The notes: generated from the sequence alone by a model not told the origin. A DNA stretch of 10,267 nucleotides from CAZFNQ01 sp964652125 (GCA_964652125.1 CAZZAE010000034.1:1-10267), one strand, 5' to 3'. Shown: positions 1-7,001, counted from the stretch's first letter. Numbers and translations: made by a program.

Positions 1-1498
1 AACCAACATTAATAGCTCCAGCAGCTCCTGGTAACAGAGAAGAGTTAATTGCAACACTTTGAATATTATTTAATGTATCGCTTGCACCGCCGCCAACGCC
101 TCCTAAGCAGTTCTGTGTACTCAAACAAAGAGTGCCAGTTAAGTTTGGTATAGTAATTGTCTTACTGCCCCCTGATGGTGCCGCAAAGACTAATTGGTTT
201 GTATTACCCCCAGAATTTGCGCTTAGAGAAGTTGATGCTCCACCCTGTAAGGTTAGAGTTTGATTGGTTGAACCAACCGTTAGGGTTCCTGTAGGCGAAA
301 TATTTAACGCACCAACACTTTGAATAAGTGGAGTAGTAATTCCTGTGCCAAAATATCCATTTTTAAACGCGAAGCTACTTGACCCTATATCAATTGAATT
401 TGATGTCCCTGGCAAAAGTGAAGTGTTAACTGCGACGCTTGACAGGTTTGAAAGTGAAGTATTGGCACCACTACCACCTCCACCTCCACCTCCGCATGCA
501 GTGGTATCAAGACAAATTGTTCCACTTGCATCAGGTAATGTAATTGTTCTAGTACCGCCTGATGAAGCCCCGGTAATAAGAAAATTATTAGTACCCGGAC
601 TTCCAGAATCACCGCTGACATAAAGATGGCCAAAAGGTAAACTTCCATTTCCAAGGTCTATACTACCTGCTCCTCCTGGCAAGAGAGAAGTATTAATAGC
701 AACACCTGATAAGTTATCAAGCCCGACATTAGCTCCTCCACTGCCTCCACCACATGTCGATAATAAACAAACCGTACCACTTGCATCAGGGAATGTAATT
801 GTCCTAGTGCCACTTGTTGAAACACCGGTTAGTAGAAAATTATTGATGCTTGGACTTGATGAAGTCCCGGCTAAAGATATTTGACCAAACGGCAAACTAC
901 CCGAGCCAAGATCTATGCTTCCGGCCGCTCCCGGTAAAAGTGAAGCATTTATAGCGACACCAGATAGGTTGGACAGTGCTGTATTAGCAGAAAAGTTGGT
1001 ACAATTACCAATATCTAAACAAACTGTTCCGGTTGCATCAGGAAGTGTTATAGTCCTGATACCACCGGTAGACGCACCGGTTATAAAGAAGTTATTAGTA
1101 TTTGGGCTAACTGATGTACCTGAAATGTGGAGTTCTCCGAAAGGTAGAGTATCTGACCCAAGATTTACTGTTCCGGCTAATCCGGGTAATAAAGAAGTAT
1201 TGATTGCCACACTCTGCAGATTTGACAGGTCATTTTTAGCACCTCCTCCAGCACCACTAAGACAGTTTCCGGAAGCAATACAAATAGTACCGCTTGCATC
1301 TGGTAATGTTAGTGTCCTGGCACCTGTTGGGTTACCAGTAATAAAGAAATTATCTGTGCCTGGATTAGAAGAGACACCTGCAAGGTAGAGCTGCCCAAAT
1401 GGTGCGCTAGATGATCCCAAGTTTACGTTGCCAGCAACACCAGGTAATAAATTAGTATTTATAGCCACTGAGGTAAGATTTGATAGCGCCGTATTAGC
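1..1498 (-). repeat. Tandem 84-89 residue repeats with a paired-Cys end motif, inside the surface protein
   Basis: Units begin at residues 331, 417, 501, 586, 675 and 802, that is near bases 1498, 1240, 988, 733, 466 and 85. Each opens with ANTxLSNL-like text and closes with LPDASGTVCL, followed by a second Cys. The Cys pairs are C320/C326 (just before the first unit), C403/C409, C490/C496, C574/C579, C659/C665 and C788/C794, so spacing is CX5C with one CX4C. The fifth unit is longer (about 127 residues) and carries an extra stretch with ALNISPTGTLTVGS and QTLTLQGG. The sixth is cut by the window edge. The DNA copies have diverged, so this is an old protein-level expansion kept by selection rather than a recent duplication. 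Confidence 0.9.
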
Positions 1499-2488
1499 AC
1501 CACTACTGGAACAGTTTCCACTATCAAGACATAAAGTCCCGTTTGCATCAGGAAGTGTAATCGTGAAATTTCCACCTGTTGATGCAGAAACAAGACTGAT
1601 TGTGCCGCCAGCATCAGATGCAACTGCTAATTGACCGCTTAAACTACCTGGCTGCCCGATAACTATCTGGCCATTACTAGTATCAGCGGTTAAAATTTGA
1701 TCCCCCGCCGCATTTTGAACTTGGAAAGCTGCAATTGTGTCACTTGATGCCCTAAAGATTTGATTTATACCAGTAAAGACTTGGTTATTTCCAGCAGCAG
1801 ATAAACGAGCTACAGAGCTGTTAAGTCCAATAGTTGTGCCACTAATACTAATCCCAGAACCCGATGAAAAAGAGACATTCCCGGTTTGACCTTGTATTGT
1901 TAGCACGCCGGTGTTTGAAATACTTGTGCCGTTTATACCGATTCCAGCACCATTGGATAATGTAACCGCACCGGTTTGACCTTGTAGACTCGTTACTGTC
2001 CCATTTGCCAGGGCTTGCTGTTGTGCTTGAAGTGAGCTTAGGTCACTATTGTCCGCCAAAGTAACGAATTTCTTACCGTTATAAAAACGTAGTTGACCGG
2101 TGTTTGAATCTATATATATTTCACCATATTGAGCTGAGGCTGGTTGACTAGCTGGTGTAAGTACTAAGTTTTTATTAGCTTTCAACTGGCCATTGATTAC
2201 TACTCTGTCGTTTTCTACAGTAAAGGAGTTGGTAGCAGGAGAAAGCGCAGAAGTATCGACATTCTGCGTTTTTACAATTGGAGTGCCTTTGTTTAACTGT
2301 GCATTCTTGTTATGTAACCCAAGAAAAATAATTATACCGTTAACACCCAATAAAACAGTCGCACATAGTACCCAAAAACGCATCGAACCATGTTTATTAA
2401 AGCTGTGGAGTCTTTTTGATTCAACAGATTGTTGTGTTTCTGGTTCTTGGCTTGTTAGGCTAGAATCTAAAACTTGCCCATTTTGCAT
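1..2488 (-). CDS. Large repeat-built, membrane-anchored fibre-like surface protein (C-terminus cut by window edge)
   Basis: The minus strand stays open from an ATG at 2488-2486 to the window edge: 829 codons, no stop, no frame change. Residues 1-36 are polar and probably cytoplasmic. Residues 38-57 form one hydrophobic helix followed by HNKN, giving a type II anchor with the rest outside. Residues 163-222 hold two copies of a 30-residue QGQTG repeat ending in GISISGTTI-like text. Residues 250-280 contain FQVQNAAGDQ and SNGQIVIG, a style seen in phage-tail and CPR surface proteins. From residue 331 an 84-89 residue unit repeats: ANTALSNL, VAINTSLLPG, IDLGSGSLPFG, NNFLITG, TRTITLPDASGTVCL, then a second Cys and a Gly-rich linker. 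Such proteins are typically trimeric or beta-helical fibres used for attachment. That role is inferred from style alone. The missing C-terminus would hold any chaperone, enzymatic or binding domain. The Shine-Dalgarno is weak (AGAGAT, far upstream), so the start rests on the TM-bearing N-terminus. Confidence 0.9.
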   Translation of the reverse strand, partial: MQNGQVLDSSLTSQEPETQQSVESKRLHSFNKHGSMRFWVLCATVLLGVNGIIIFLGLHNKNAQLNKGTPIVKTQNVDTSALSPATNSFTVENDRVVINGQLKANKNLVLTPASQPASAQYGEIYIDSNTGQLRFYNGKKFVTLADNSDLSSLQAQQQALANGTVTSLQGQTGAVTLSNGAGIGINGTSISNTGVLTIQGQTGNVSFSSGSGISISGTTIGLNSSVARLSAAGNNQVFTGINQIFRASSDTIAAFQVQNAAGDQILTADTSNGQIVIGQPGSLSGQLAVASDAGGTISLVSASTGGNFTITLPDANGTLCLDSGNCSSSGANTALSNLTSVAINTNLLPGVAGNVNLGSSSAPFGQLYLAGVSSNPGTDNFFITGNPTGARTLTLPDASGTICIASGNCLSGAGGGAKNDLSNLQSVAINTSLLPGLAGTVNLGSDTLPFGELHISGTSVSPNTNNFFITGASTGGIRTITLPDATGTVCLDIGNCTNFSANTALSNLSGVAINASLLPGAAGSIDLGSGSLPFGQISLAGTSSSPSINNFLLTGVSTSGTRTITFPDASGTVCLLSTCGGGSGGANVGLDNLSGVAINTSLLPGGAGSIDLGNGSLPFGHLYVSGDSGSPGTNNFLITGASSGGTRTITLPDASGTICLDTTACGGGGGGGSGANTSLSNLSSVAVNTSLLPGTSNSIDIGSSSFAFKNGYFGTGITTPLIQSVGALNISPTGTLTVGSTNQTLTLQGGASTSLSANSGGNTNQLVFAAPSGGSKTITIPNLTGTLCLSTQNCLGGVGGGASDTLNNIQSVAINSSLLPGAAGAINVG
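471..494 (-). repeat. Short GGAGGT hexamer array encoding a polyglycine linker
   Basis: On the minus strand GGAGGT occurs about three times in tandem, encoding a run of seven glycines (residues 666-672) just after the Cys pair C659/C665. It is the longest of the Gly-rich linkers between repeat units; others are GGGSGG at 580-585 and GGVGGG at 796-801. Because the unit is six bases long, slippage would change linker length without breaking the reading frame. Confidence 0.7.
1881..1986 (-). repeat. Two-copy 90-base repeat encoding QGQTG modules
   Basis: The plus-strand 16-mer ccggtttgaccttgta occurs at 1971-1986 and again at 1881-1896, exactly 90 bases apart. Each copy encodes the start of a roughly 30-residue module: QGQTGAVTLSNGAGIGI at residues 169-185 and QGQTGNVSFSSGSGISI at 199-215. 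Modules of this QTGxVxL...GxGIxI type are frequent in phage tail fibres and similar bacterial surface proteins. That is family knowledge recalled from memory, not a search result. They lie between the membrane anchor and the larger repeat array and probably form the base of the shaft. Confidence 0.75.
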
Positions 2489-2542
2489 AATTTTTTTGTA
2501 TTTTTATCTCTGTTAAGGCAATATTTGTTTTTTGTTTAACTG

Positions 2543-2563
2543 CCGAGTACAAATTATACTCGG
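2543..2563. promoter_or_regulatory. Perfect inverted repeat overlapping the -10 box (possible operator)
   Basis: CCGAGTA (2543-2549) and TACTCGG (2557-2563) are exact reverse complements separated by seven bases. The minus-strand TATAAT lies within it. There is no T-tract on either side, so it is a poor intrinsic terminator. A protein-binding site at the promoter, or a hairpin at the 5' end of the transcript, are the better readings. No regulator gene is visible in the window. Confidence 0.45.
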
Positions 2564-2582
2564 GTTGACCGATGTATTGCAA
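2553..2582 (-). promoter_or_regulatory. Probable promoter of the surface-protein gene
   Basis: On the minus strand there is a perfect TATAAT (plus 2553-2558) preceded by TTGCAA (plus 2577-2582) with an 18-base spacer. The -10 ends 64 bases before the ATG at 2488, leaving room for a leader of about 55-60 bases. It lies between the stop of the upstream signal-peptide gene (2598) and the fibre-like gene, so the large gene can be transcribed on its own. The -35 matches consensus at four of six positions. Confidence 0.5.
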
Positions 2583-2597
2583 GGGGTATAAATATAA

Positions 2598-3416
2598 TTA
2601 AATTATCAGAACAAAATAAGCAGCTGTCAATCCCGCCCCAAAAAGCATCAGAACGATAACAACGACCCGCATCAAATTGGTTATTATGCTTACTCTAGCC
2701 AGAGGATTTCTTCCTAGAGAGACAAAAGATCCTTTTATTGAGGCATTTAGCATAAATCCGGTAATTGCGATTGTGGAAATTATTATTGCGGTCGCTGCGG
2801 CAACTCTTAGCGAACTAACTGATTTACCAGCAATTCGTTCACCTAGACTGGTGAACAAATTACTACTTTTTTGACCATTACCCGGTAATCTCTCGGTTAT
2901 AAGAACTGTGGCTTGAATTTTACCGACTGCCACTGTTTTTTTATTGCCATTGGAAAGCGTTACACTAACTTCTTTAGAACTTGTCGACTTTGCTGAAAAC
3001 GACTCCTTAGCAACACCTAAAAATTTTGAAGCTTTGGAATCACTATTGTCTTTCATTGCTATACCGGATAACGGTGATATGACCAACGAATCGCCTTGTT
3101 TTATTTCACCACCAATATCCGTAACAAGCATATCTGAGTCTCCACTGATAGCAACCTTGATATTACTTCCCTTGCCCTGTAAATCAATAATAGAATCATT
3201 GCCATCACCCCCAACAACCCCTAAAACACGGCTGTCGTTAGTTTCTGTAGTATTTTCAATCTGATTACTACCTTTTTTTGCTAAACTTACTACTGTACCG
3301 ACGCTAACTGGGGTTGTCGATTCATAACCTTCGGTAAAAGAAGTAGCCAAGACCGGAGCACTAACTATCGTTAGCAATAACAAACTTGCTGCTACAAATT
3401 TTAGTATGCGAATCAT
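2598..3416 (-). CDS. Secreted/membrane protein with fibre-associated beta domain and C-terminal helix pair
   Basis: The product has 272 residues. Residues 1-24 are a clear signal peptide (basic MIRILK, hydrophobic core, likely cleavage after VLA). Residues 35-140 are beta-rich and contain SVGTVVSL, VLGVVGG and GGEIKQGDSLVISPLSGIAMK, then FLGVAKESF. The pattern GxIxxGDxLxxSxxxGxAMK...xGxAxE is one I associate with phage-tail-like and CPR surface proteins; this is recall, not a search. Residues about 204-224 and 248-271 are membrane helices joined by a short basic loop with SLGRNPLAR. The predicted form is an extracytoplasmic domain on a hairpin of two helices, with both ends outside. I do not recognise a named family. 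It starts at an ATG (3416-3414) with a weak purine-rich upstream stretch and sits 109 bases before the fibre-like gene. A shared role with that gene in surface-structure assembly or anchoring is inference from position and composition. Confidence 0.85.
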   Translation of the reverse strand: MIRILKFVAASLLLLTIVSAPVLATSFTEGYESTTPVSVGTVVSLAKKGSNQIENTTETNDSRVLGVVGGDGNDSIIDLQGKGSNIKVAISGDSDMLVTDIGGEIKQGDSLVISPLSGIAMKDNSDSKASKFLGVAKESFSAKSTSSKEVSVTLSNGNKKTVAVGKIQATVLITERLPGNGQKSSNLFTSLGERIAGKSVSSLRVAAATAIIISTIAITGFMLNASIKGSFVSLGRNPLARVSIITNLMRVVVIVLMLFGAGLTAAYFVLII

Positions 3417-3501
3417 CTGCTATTTTCTTTAACTTTTCCCAGCTTTTAGCTTATTTGATTTGATAAGCCGGTCCACTGCTACCTATAATTTAACTATAAG
3501 C

Positions 3502-3507
3502 ATTATA
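3502..3507 (-). promoter_or_regulatory. Candidate -10 element for the signal-peptide gene
   Basis: A perfect minus-strand TATAAT lies 85 bases upstream of the ATG at 3416, in the 159-base gap after rplU. No hexamer resembling TTGACA is found at 16-18 bases before it, so the call rests on the -10 alone. The same gap holds a plus-strand TTGATA (3460-3465), an 18-base spacer and TATAAT (3484-3489), which would point antisense into rplU. In AT-rich DNA either may be chance. Confidence 0.3.
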
Positions 3508-3575
3508 ACAAACAACACCGAGAAACTATTATTGAGTACCAACTATTGCTTAATAACAACCGAGTATAGTTTTTC

Positions 3576-3881
3576 TTAAGCTATTTTAACTATCTTTATA
3601 CGAGTTAGTTTTTGACGATGACCACGAATTTTATTTACTCTCTTTTTTGCCTTATAACGGATAGCGATTACCTTATCAGCTAAAATTTCAGGTTCTTCAA
3701 TGTTTATCGACACTGACATCTTATCTAAGCTTGGTTTACCAACTTCAACAGAATTATCGTCTATAACTAGAAGCGGTTTAAGAGAAGTTATCTTAGTATC
3801 AAGGATTTTATCAACATCAAGTACATCACCCTCAGTTACGAGGTATTGTTTGCCGCCTGATAATATAACTGCTTTTTTCAT
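3576..3881 (-). CDS. rplU: 50S ribosomal protein bL21
   Basis: At 101 residues it matches the usual bL21 length of about 100-105. Recognisable features are the N-terminal start AVILSGGKQYLVTEGDVLDV (residues 4-23), the middle PLLVIDDNSVEVGKP, and the basic C-terminal YKAKKRVNKIRGHRQKLTRIKI, which is the 23S rRNA-binding RGHRQ region of the family. bL21 binds 23S rRNA in the large subunit next to bL20. The ATG at 3881 has AAGAAG upstream at a suitable distance. In most bacteria rplU is followed by rpmA (bL27) and often obg. Here it is followed by an envelope protein and preceded by ileS at 64 bases, so the usual partner is not adjacent. Confidence 0.95.
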   Translation of the reverse strand: MKKAVILSGGKQYLVTEGDVLDVDKILDTKITSLKPLLVIDDNSVEVGKPSLDKMSVSINIEEPEILADKVIAIRYKAKKRVNKIRGHRQKLTRIKIVKIA

Positions 3882-3920
3882 GTAATTAGCTTCTTAAAAT
3901 TTAGTTACCGATAGAGTCTA

Positions 3921-3940
3921 ACAGAGATAGGACTATCTGT
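3921..3940 (-). other. Imperfect hairpin in the ileS-rplU gap
   Basis: The arms ACAGATAG and CTATCT(CT)GT on the minus strand can pair over seven to eight bases with a two-base bulge and a very small loop. It starts 6 bases after the ileS stop codon and 40 bases before the rplU ATG. No T-tract follows, so it is not a classical terminator. It could protect or separate the ileS and rplU parts of one transcript. Its function is unproven. Confidence 0.3.
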
Positions 3941-3945
3941 AAAGC

Positions 3946-6882
3946 TTAGTGTTTAGCCTTAGACTTTACAAGTGAGATACCAACATTAGCACCATCAATA
4001 TTAATAGTCTCTGTATATCCATCAGCTTTTTCAGTTAAAAATTTCAATGCAAGTGTTTCGGCCATTATTGTTGTACTATACGCATCAATACAACTTCTTA
4101 TAATAGAGTCGTTTGAATCAATAAATAGCTCAATCCTATCATCTACTTTTAGGCCTGATTTCTTTCGTAAGCTTTGAATTTGTCTTACAAGTTCGCGCAT
4201 TAAACCCTCAAGTTTTAATTCTTGAGTAATATTCTTATCGATTGATACTTCTTGTCTGGAGCCTTTTACTAGAGTCTTGTTTTTAATATCTTTTACATTT
4301 ACTTCGTCTGCAATAATTTTTTCTAGTTCAGGTGGTAGTTTATCACCAGTGTAGGTTAAGCTTTGTAGAGGCTGACGAACCTTTATTGTCTTTTGGTTGT
4401 CATCCTTTTGCATACGTAAACCAAGTCCCTGCTCTACAATACCCCTCGTCACAGACATACTTTCCAGTAAGTCAGCATCATATTTTTCTGCCTTGGGCCA
4501 ATCTGTTAAATGCACAGACTGAGGAGTTGTCATTCCCTTTGTTAAGTCGCGATAAATTTTATCACTTATAAATGGTGCCCACGGAGCCAAAAGCTGCATA
4601 GTAACAACTAAGACATAGTGTAGTGTTGCATATGCTTGATCTTTATCTTGATCATCCTCACTTTTCCAGAAGCGTCTTCGTGAACGTCGAACATACCAGT
4701 TAGAAGTATCATCAATTAATTCAAATATAGGCTGGATAGCGTGGGCAATTTTATAGTTATCCGCATTAAGACTAACCTGTTCCACGGTTTGATTTAATCG
4801 TATAATCAGCCATTTATCTAAAACAGTAATACTTTTAGGCTGTGTAAGGTTCTTAGGAGGCTTCCAGCCATCAATATCCGCATATAGTTTAAAGAAATGG
4901 CTAGAGTTGAGTAATGTCCCCAGGACATTTCTATTTAGGTCTCGAAGGGCATCTCGGTTAAATCGAAAATAATCAGCCGTTTGAGTGGCTTGTGAACTGC
5001 TAAGCAAATATAATCGAAGGCTGTCAGCGCCTTCATTATCAAAAACATCATCTACGGGTGGATAGTTTTTCAAACGTTTACTTAGTTTTTGGCCATCAGC
5101 AGCCATAATGATGCCATTAACTATTACATTTTCATACGCTGAATGATCAAATAACAGAGTATTTACCACATGTTGTACATAGAACCACAGGCGTGTTTGA
5201 TCTAATCCCTCAGTAATAAAATCAGCAGGAAAAGATTTCTCAAAGTCATTTTTGTTTTCAAAAGGATAATGAAATTGAGCAAAACTCATACAGCCAGATT
5301 CAAACCAGCAATCTAATACTTCTTCGACTCTCTTGTATGTTTTACCGTCTTTAGAGAAAGTTACTTTATCTATATATGGTCTATGCAAATCATCAATTTT
5401 TACATCATTTCCTGCAAGCTTTTTAAGCTGTTCTGTACTAGATATTACAACATAATCAGTATCATCTTCTTGATTGACCCATATAGGCATGGGAGCTCCC
5501 CAATAACGATTACGACTGATAGCCCAATCTCGTGCCCCTTCAAGCCATTTGCCAAAACGTCCTTCTTTGATATGGCCGGGAGTCCAATTAATATCAGATG
5601 CAGTCTTAATAAGATTAGTTTTTACATCTGATACTTTAATAAACCAACTATTAATTGCATAGTAAAGCAGAGGTGTCTCACATCGCCAGCAGAAGGGATA
5701 GGTATGCTCAAAAGTTTCGCTTGCAAATACTCTATTTGCTTCTGTTAGGTATTCTATAATGTTTTTATCAGCTGATTTGAAGAATTTACCACTTACTTCC
5801 CTGAGACCAATGTTGGCTTTCATATGTCCACTAGCATCAACTGTGGTGAGCACTGGTATATCATTTGATTCCCCTAGATTTAAGTCATCTTCACCAAAGG
5901 CGGGTGCAATATGTAATATCCCACTACCATCATCCACACTTACAAAATTTGCAGACCAAATACGGTAAAGATTTTGCCCTCCGGGAAGATCTTTGACATC
6001 TTTGACCTCAAATAACGCTTCATAGGTCTTACCGATCAGAGAGGCTGCTGAAACCTCTTTTACGATCTTATAATCTTGCTCGTCTAAAATACTTAAACGA
6101 CTTTTAGCTAAAATTATTACATCTTCCCTGTTGTTATCATCGTTATAACTTACATAAACATATTTTTCGTTGGGATTAACTGCAAGTGCAACATTTCCAG
6201 GTAAGCTCCAAGGTGTTGTAGTCCAAGCTAACATTGAAGCATCTTCGTCAATTAGTTTAAACTTAACAAAAAGGCTAGGATCTGACACATTATCTTTATA
6301 ACCCTCATTAACCTCAAAGTTACTCAAAGGTGTTTCACAGCGTGGACAGTATGGGGTACTTTTGTAACCCTTGTATAGTAATCCTTTGTTATTTATTTCT
6401 CCAAGAGCCCACCAAACGCTTTCGGTATAATTTGATTCAACCGTTGCGTAGTAATTCTCATAATCACTCCAGCGTCCCAACCTCTGTAATAGTAGTTCCC
6501 AGTCCTCTTTATACTGAAAAATTGAAGCTCGGCATGCAGCATTAAACTTCTCTAAACCAAGTTCCATTATTTGTTTTTTACCACTTACTCCATAAGCTTT
6601 TTCTATAGCAAACTCTACTGGCAAGCCATGACAATCCCATCCATTTCGACGCGGCACGTAGTACCCACGCATTGTTTTATAACGCAACATCGAGTCTTTT
6701 ATGCTTGTTACGAGTGAATGTCCAAAGTGTGGTAACCCATTTGCAAATGGTGGACCATCGTAAAAACTAAATAGTTCTTCGCCTTTGCGATTTTCAATGC
6801 TTTTATTAAAGGTTTTTTCTTTATCCCAAACCTTCAGCATATCTTCTTCTATGGAAGCAAATTGTGATTTATTGTCTTTCAT
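3946..6882 (-). CDS. ileS: Isoleucyl-tRNA synthetase, type 2 (eukaryote-like)
   Basis: The 978-residue class I synthetase charges tRNA-Ile with isoleucine in the cytoplasm. The HIGH-type signature is PHFGH (HFGH at residues 52-55) within GPPFANGLPHFGH, and the KMSKS loop is DGQKLSKRLKNYPP (KLSKR at 599-603). GWDCHGLPVE follows at 81-90. The CP1 editing domain shows the Thr-rich TTTPWSLPGN (221-230) and the HIAPAFGEDD segment (324-333) that carries the editing Asp, so hydrolysis of Val-tRNA-Ile is probably retained. CPRC (179-182) and CWRC (398-401) are Cys pairs in the connective regions. The C-terminal anticodon-binding part includes NWYVRRSRRRFW. GLPHxGH, LSKRLKNYP and the absence of a C-terminal zinc finger place it with the eukaryote-like IleS2 group. 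The start is ATG at 6882. No T-box leader is seen in the 119-base gap upstream. Confidence 0.97.
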   Translation of the reverse strand: MKDNKSQFASIEEDMLKVWDKEKTFNKSIENRKGEELFSFYDGPPFANGLPHFGHSLVTSIKDSMLRYKTMRGYYVPRRNGWDCHGLPVEFAIEKAYGVSGKKQIMELGLEKFNAACRASIFQYKEDWELLLQRLGRWSDYENYYATVESNYTESVWWALGEINNKGLLYKGYKSTPYCPRCETPLSNFEVNEGYKDNVSDPSLFVKFKLIDEDASMLAWTTTPWSLPGNVALAVNPNEKYVYVSYNDDNNREDVIILAKSRLSILDEQDYKIVKEVSAASLIGKTYEALFEVKDVKDLPGGQNLYRIWSANFVSVDDGSGILHIAPAFGEDDLNLGESNDIPVLTTVDASGHMKANIGLREVSGKFFKSADKNIIEYLTEANRVFASETFEHTYPFCWRCETPLLYYAINSWFIKVSDVKTNLIKTASDINWTPGHIKEGRFGKWLEGARDWAISRNRYWGAPMPIWVNQEDDTDYVVISSTEQLKKLAGNDVKIDDLHRPYIDKVTFSKDGKTYKRVEEVLDCWFESGCMSFAQFHYPFENKNDFEKSFPADFITEGLDQTRLWFYVQHVVNTLLFDHSAYENVIVNGIIMAADGQKLSKRLKNYPPVDDVFDNEGADSLRLYLLSSSQATQTADYFRFNRDALRDLNRNVLGTLLNSSHFFKLYADIDGWKPPKNLTQPKSITVLDKWLIIRLNQTVEQVSLNADNYKIAHAIQPIFELIDDTSNWYVRRSRRRFWKSEDDQDKDQAYATLHYVLVVTMQLLAPWAPFISDKIYRDLTKGMTTPQSVHLTDWPKAEKYDADLLESMSVTRGIVEQGLGLRMQKDDNQKTIKVRQPLQSLTYTGDKLPPELEKIIADEVNVKDIKNKTLVKGSRQEVSIDKNITQELKLEGLMRELVRQIQSLRKKSGLKVDDRIELFIDSNDSIIRSCIDAYSTTIMAETLALKFLTEKADGYTETINIDGANVGISLVKSKAKH

Positions 6883-6912
6883 ACATGTTCAAACACCGAG
6901 TCCTATTCAAGT

Positions 6913-6973
6913 AAAAAATACAGAAATATCTGATGATTTTACAAGGATAAACCTCAAAAAATTGTAATTTACA
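6913..6973 (-). terminator. Two weak hairpin plus T-tract candidates after the thioredoxin-fold gene
   Basis: Reading the minus strand after the stop at 7002, TGTAAATTACA (plus 6963-6973) is followed closely by six T (plus 6956-6961), and CAGATATTTCTG (plus 6921-6932) is followed by TATTTTTT (A-run at plus 6913-6918). Both stems are only four base pairs and AT-rich, so each alone is a poor terminator. Their arrangement between the nrdJ pair and ileS suggests a leaky boundary between two transcription units. Confidence 0.3.
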
Positions 6974-7001
6974 CTATAGCGTATCTGTTGTTAGCAATCA
7001 A

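Noticed and set aside
1..1498. CRISPR array or transposon-borne repeats
   Set aside because: The periodicity of about 255 bases is coding, in frame and divergent at the DNA level, without uniform short repeats, spacers or terminal inverted repeats.
345..1634. Plus-strand open frames over 345-623, 915-1388 and 1428-1634, including a polyproline stretch
   Set aside because: They are antisense to the repeat array. The polyproline is the complement of the glycine linker, and the frames repeat only because the coding strand repeats. The minus strand is open over the whole region.
2193..2516. Plus-strand frame of 107 codons over the start of the surface gene
   Set aside because: It lies antisense to the anchor region of the large minus-strand gene, has no ribosome site of note and shows no family resemblance.
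3417..3575. Small RNA gene in the 159-base gap
   Set aside because: Promoter-like boxes exist on both strands, but there is no stable folded core and no terminator, so nothing beyond AT-rich spacer can be supported.
6883..7001. T-box leader for ileS
   Set aside because: The gap is only 119 bases and lacks a recognisable T-box motif or a strong terminator/antiterminator pair.
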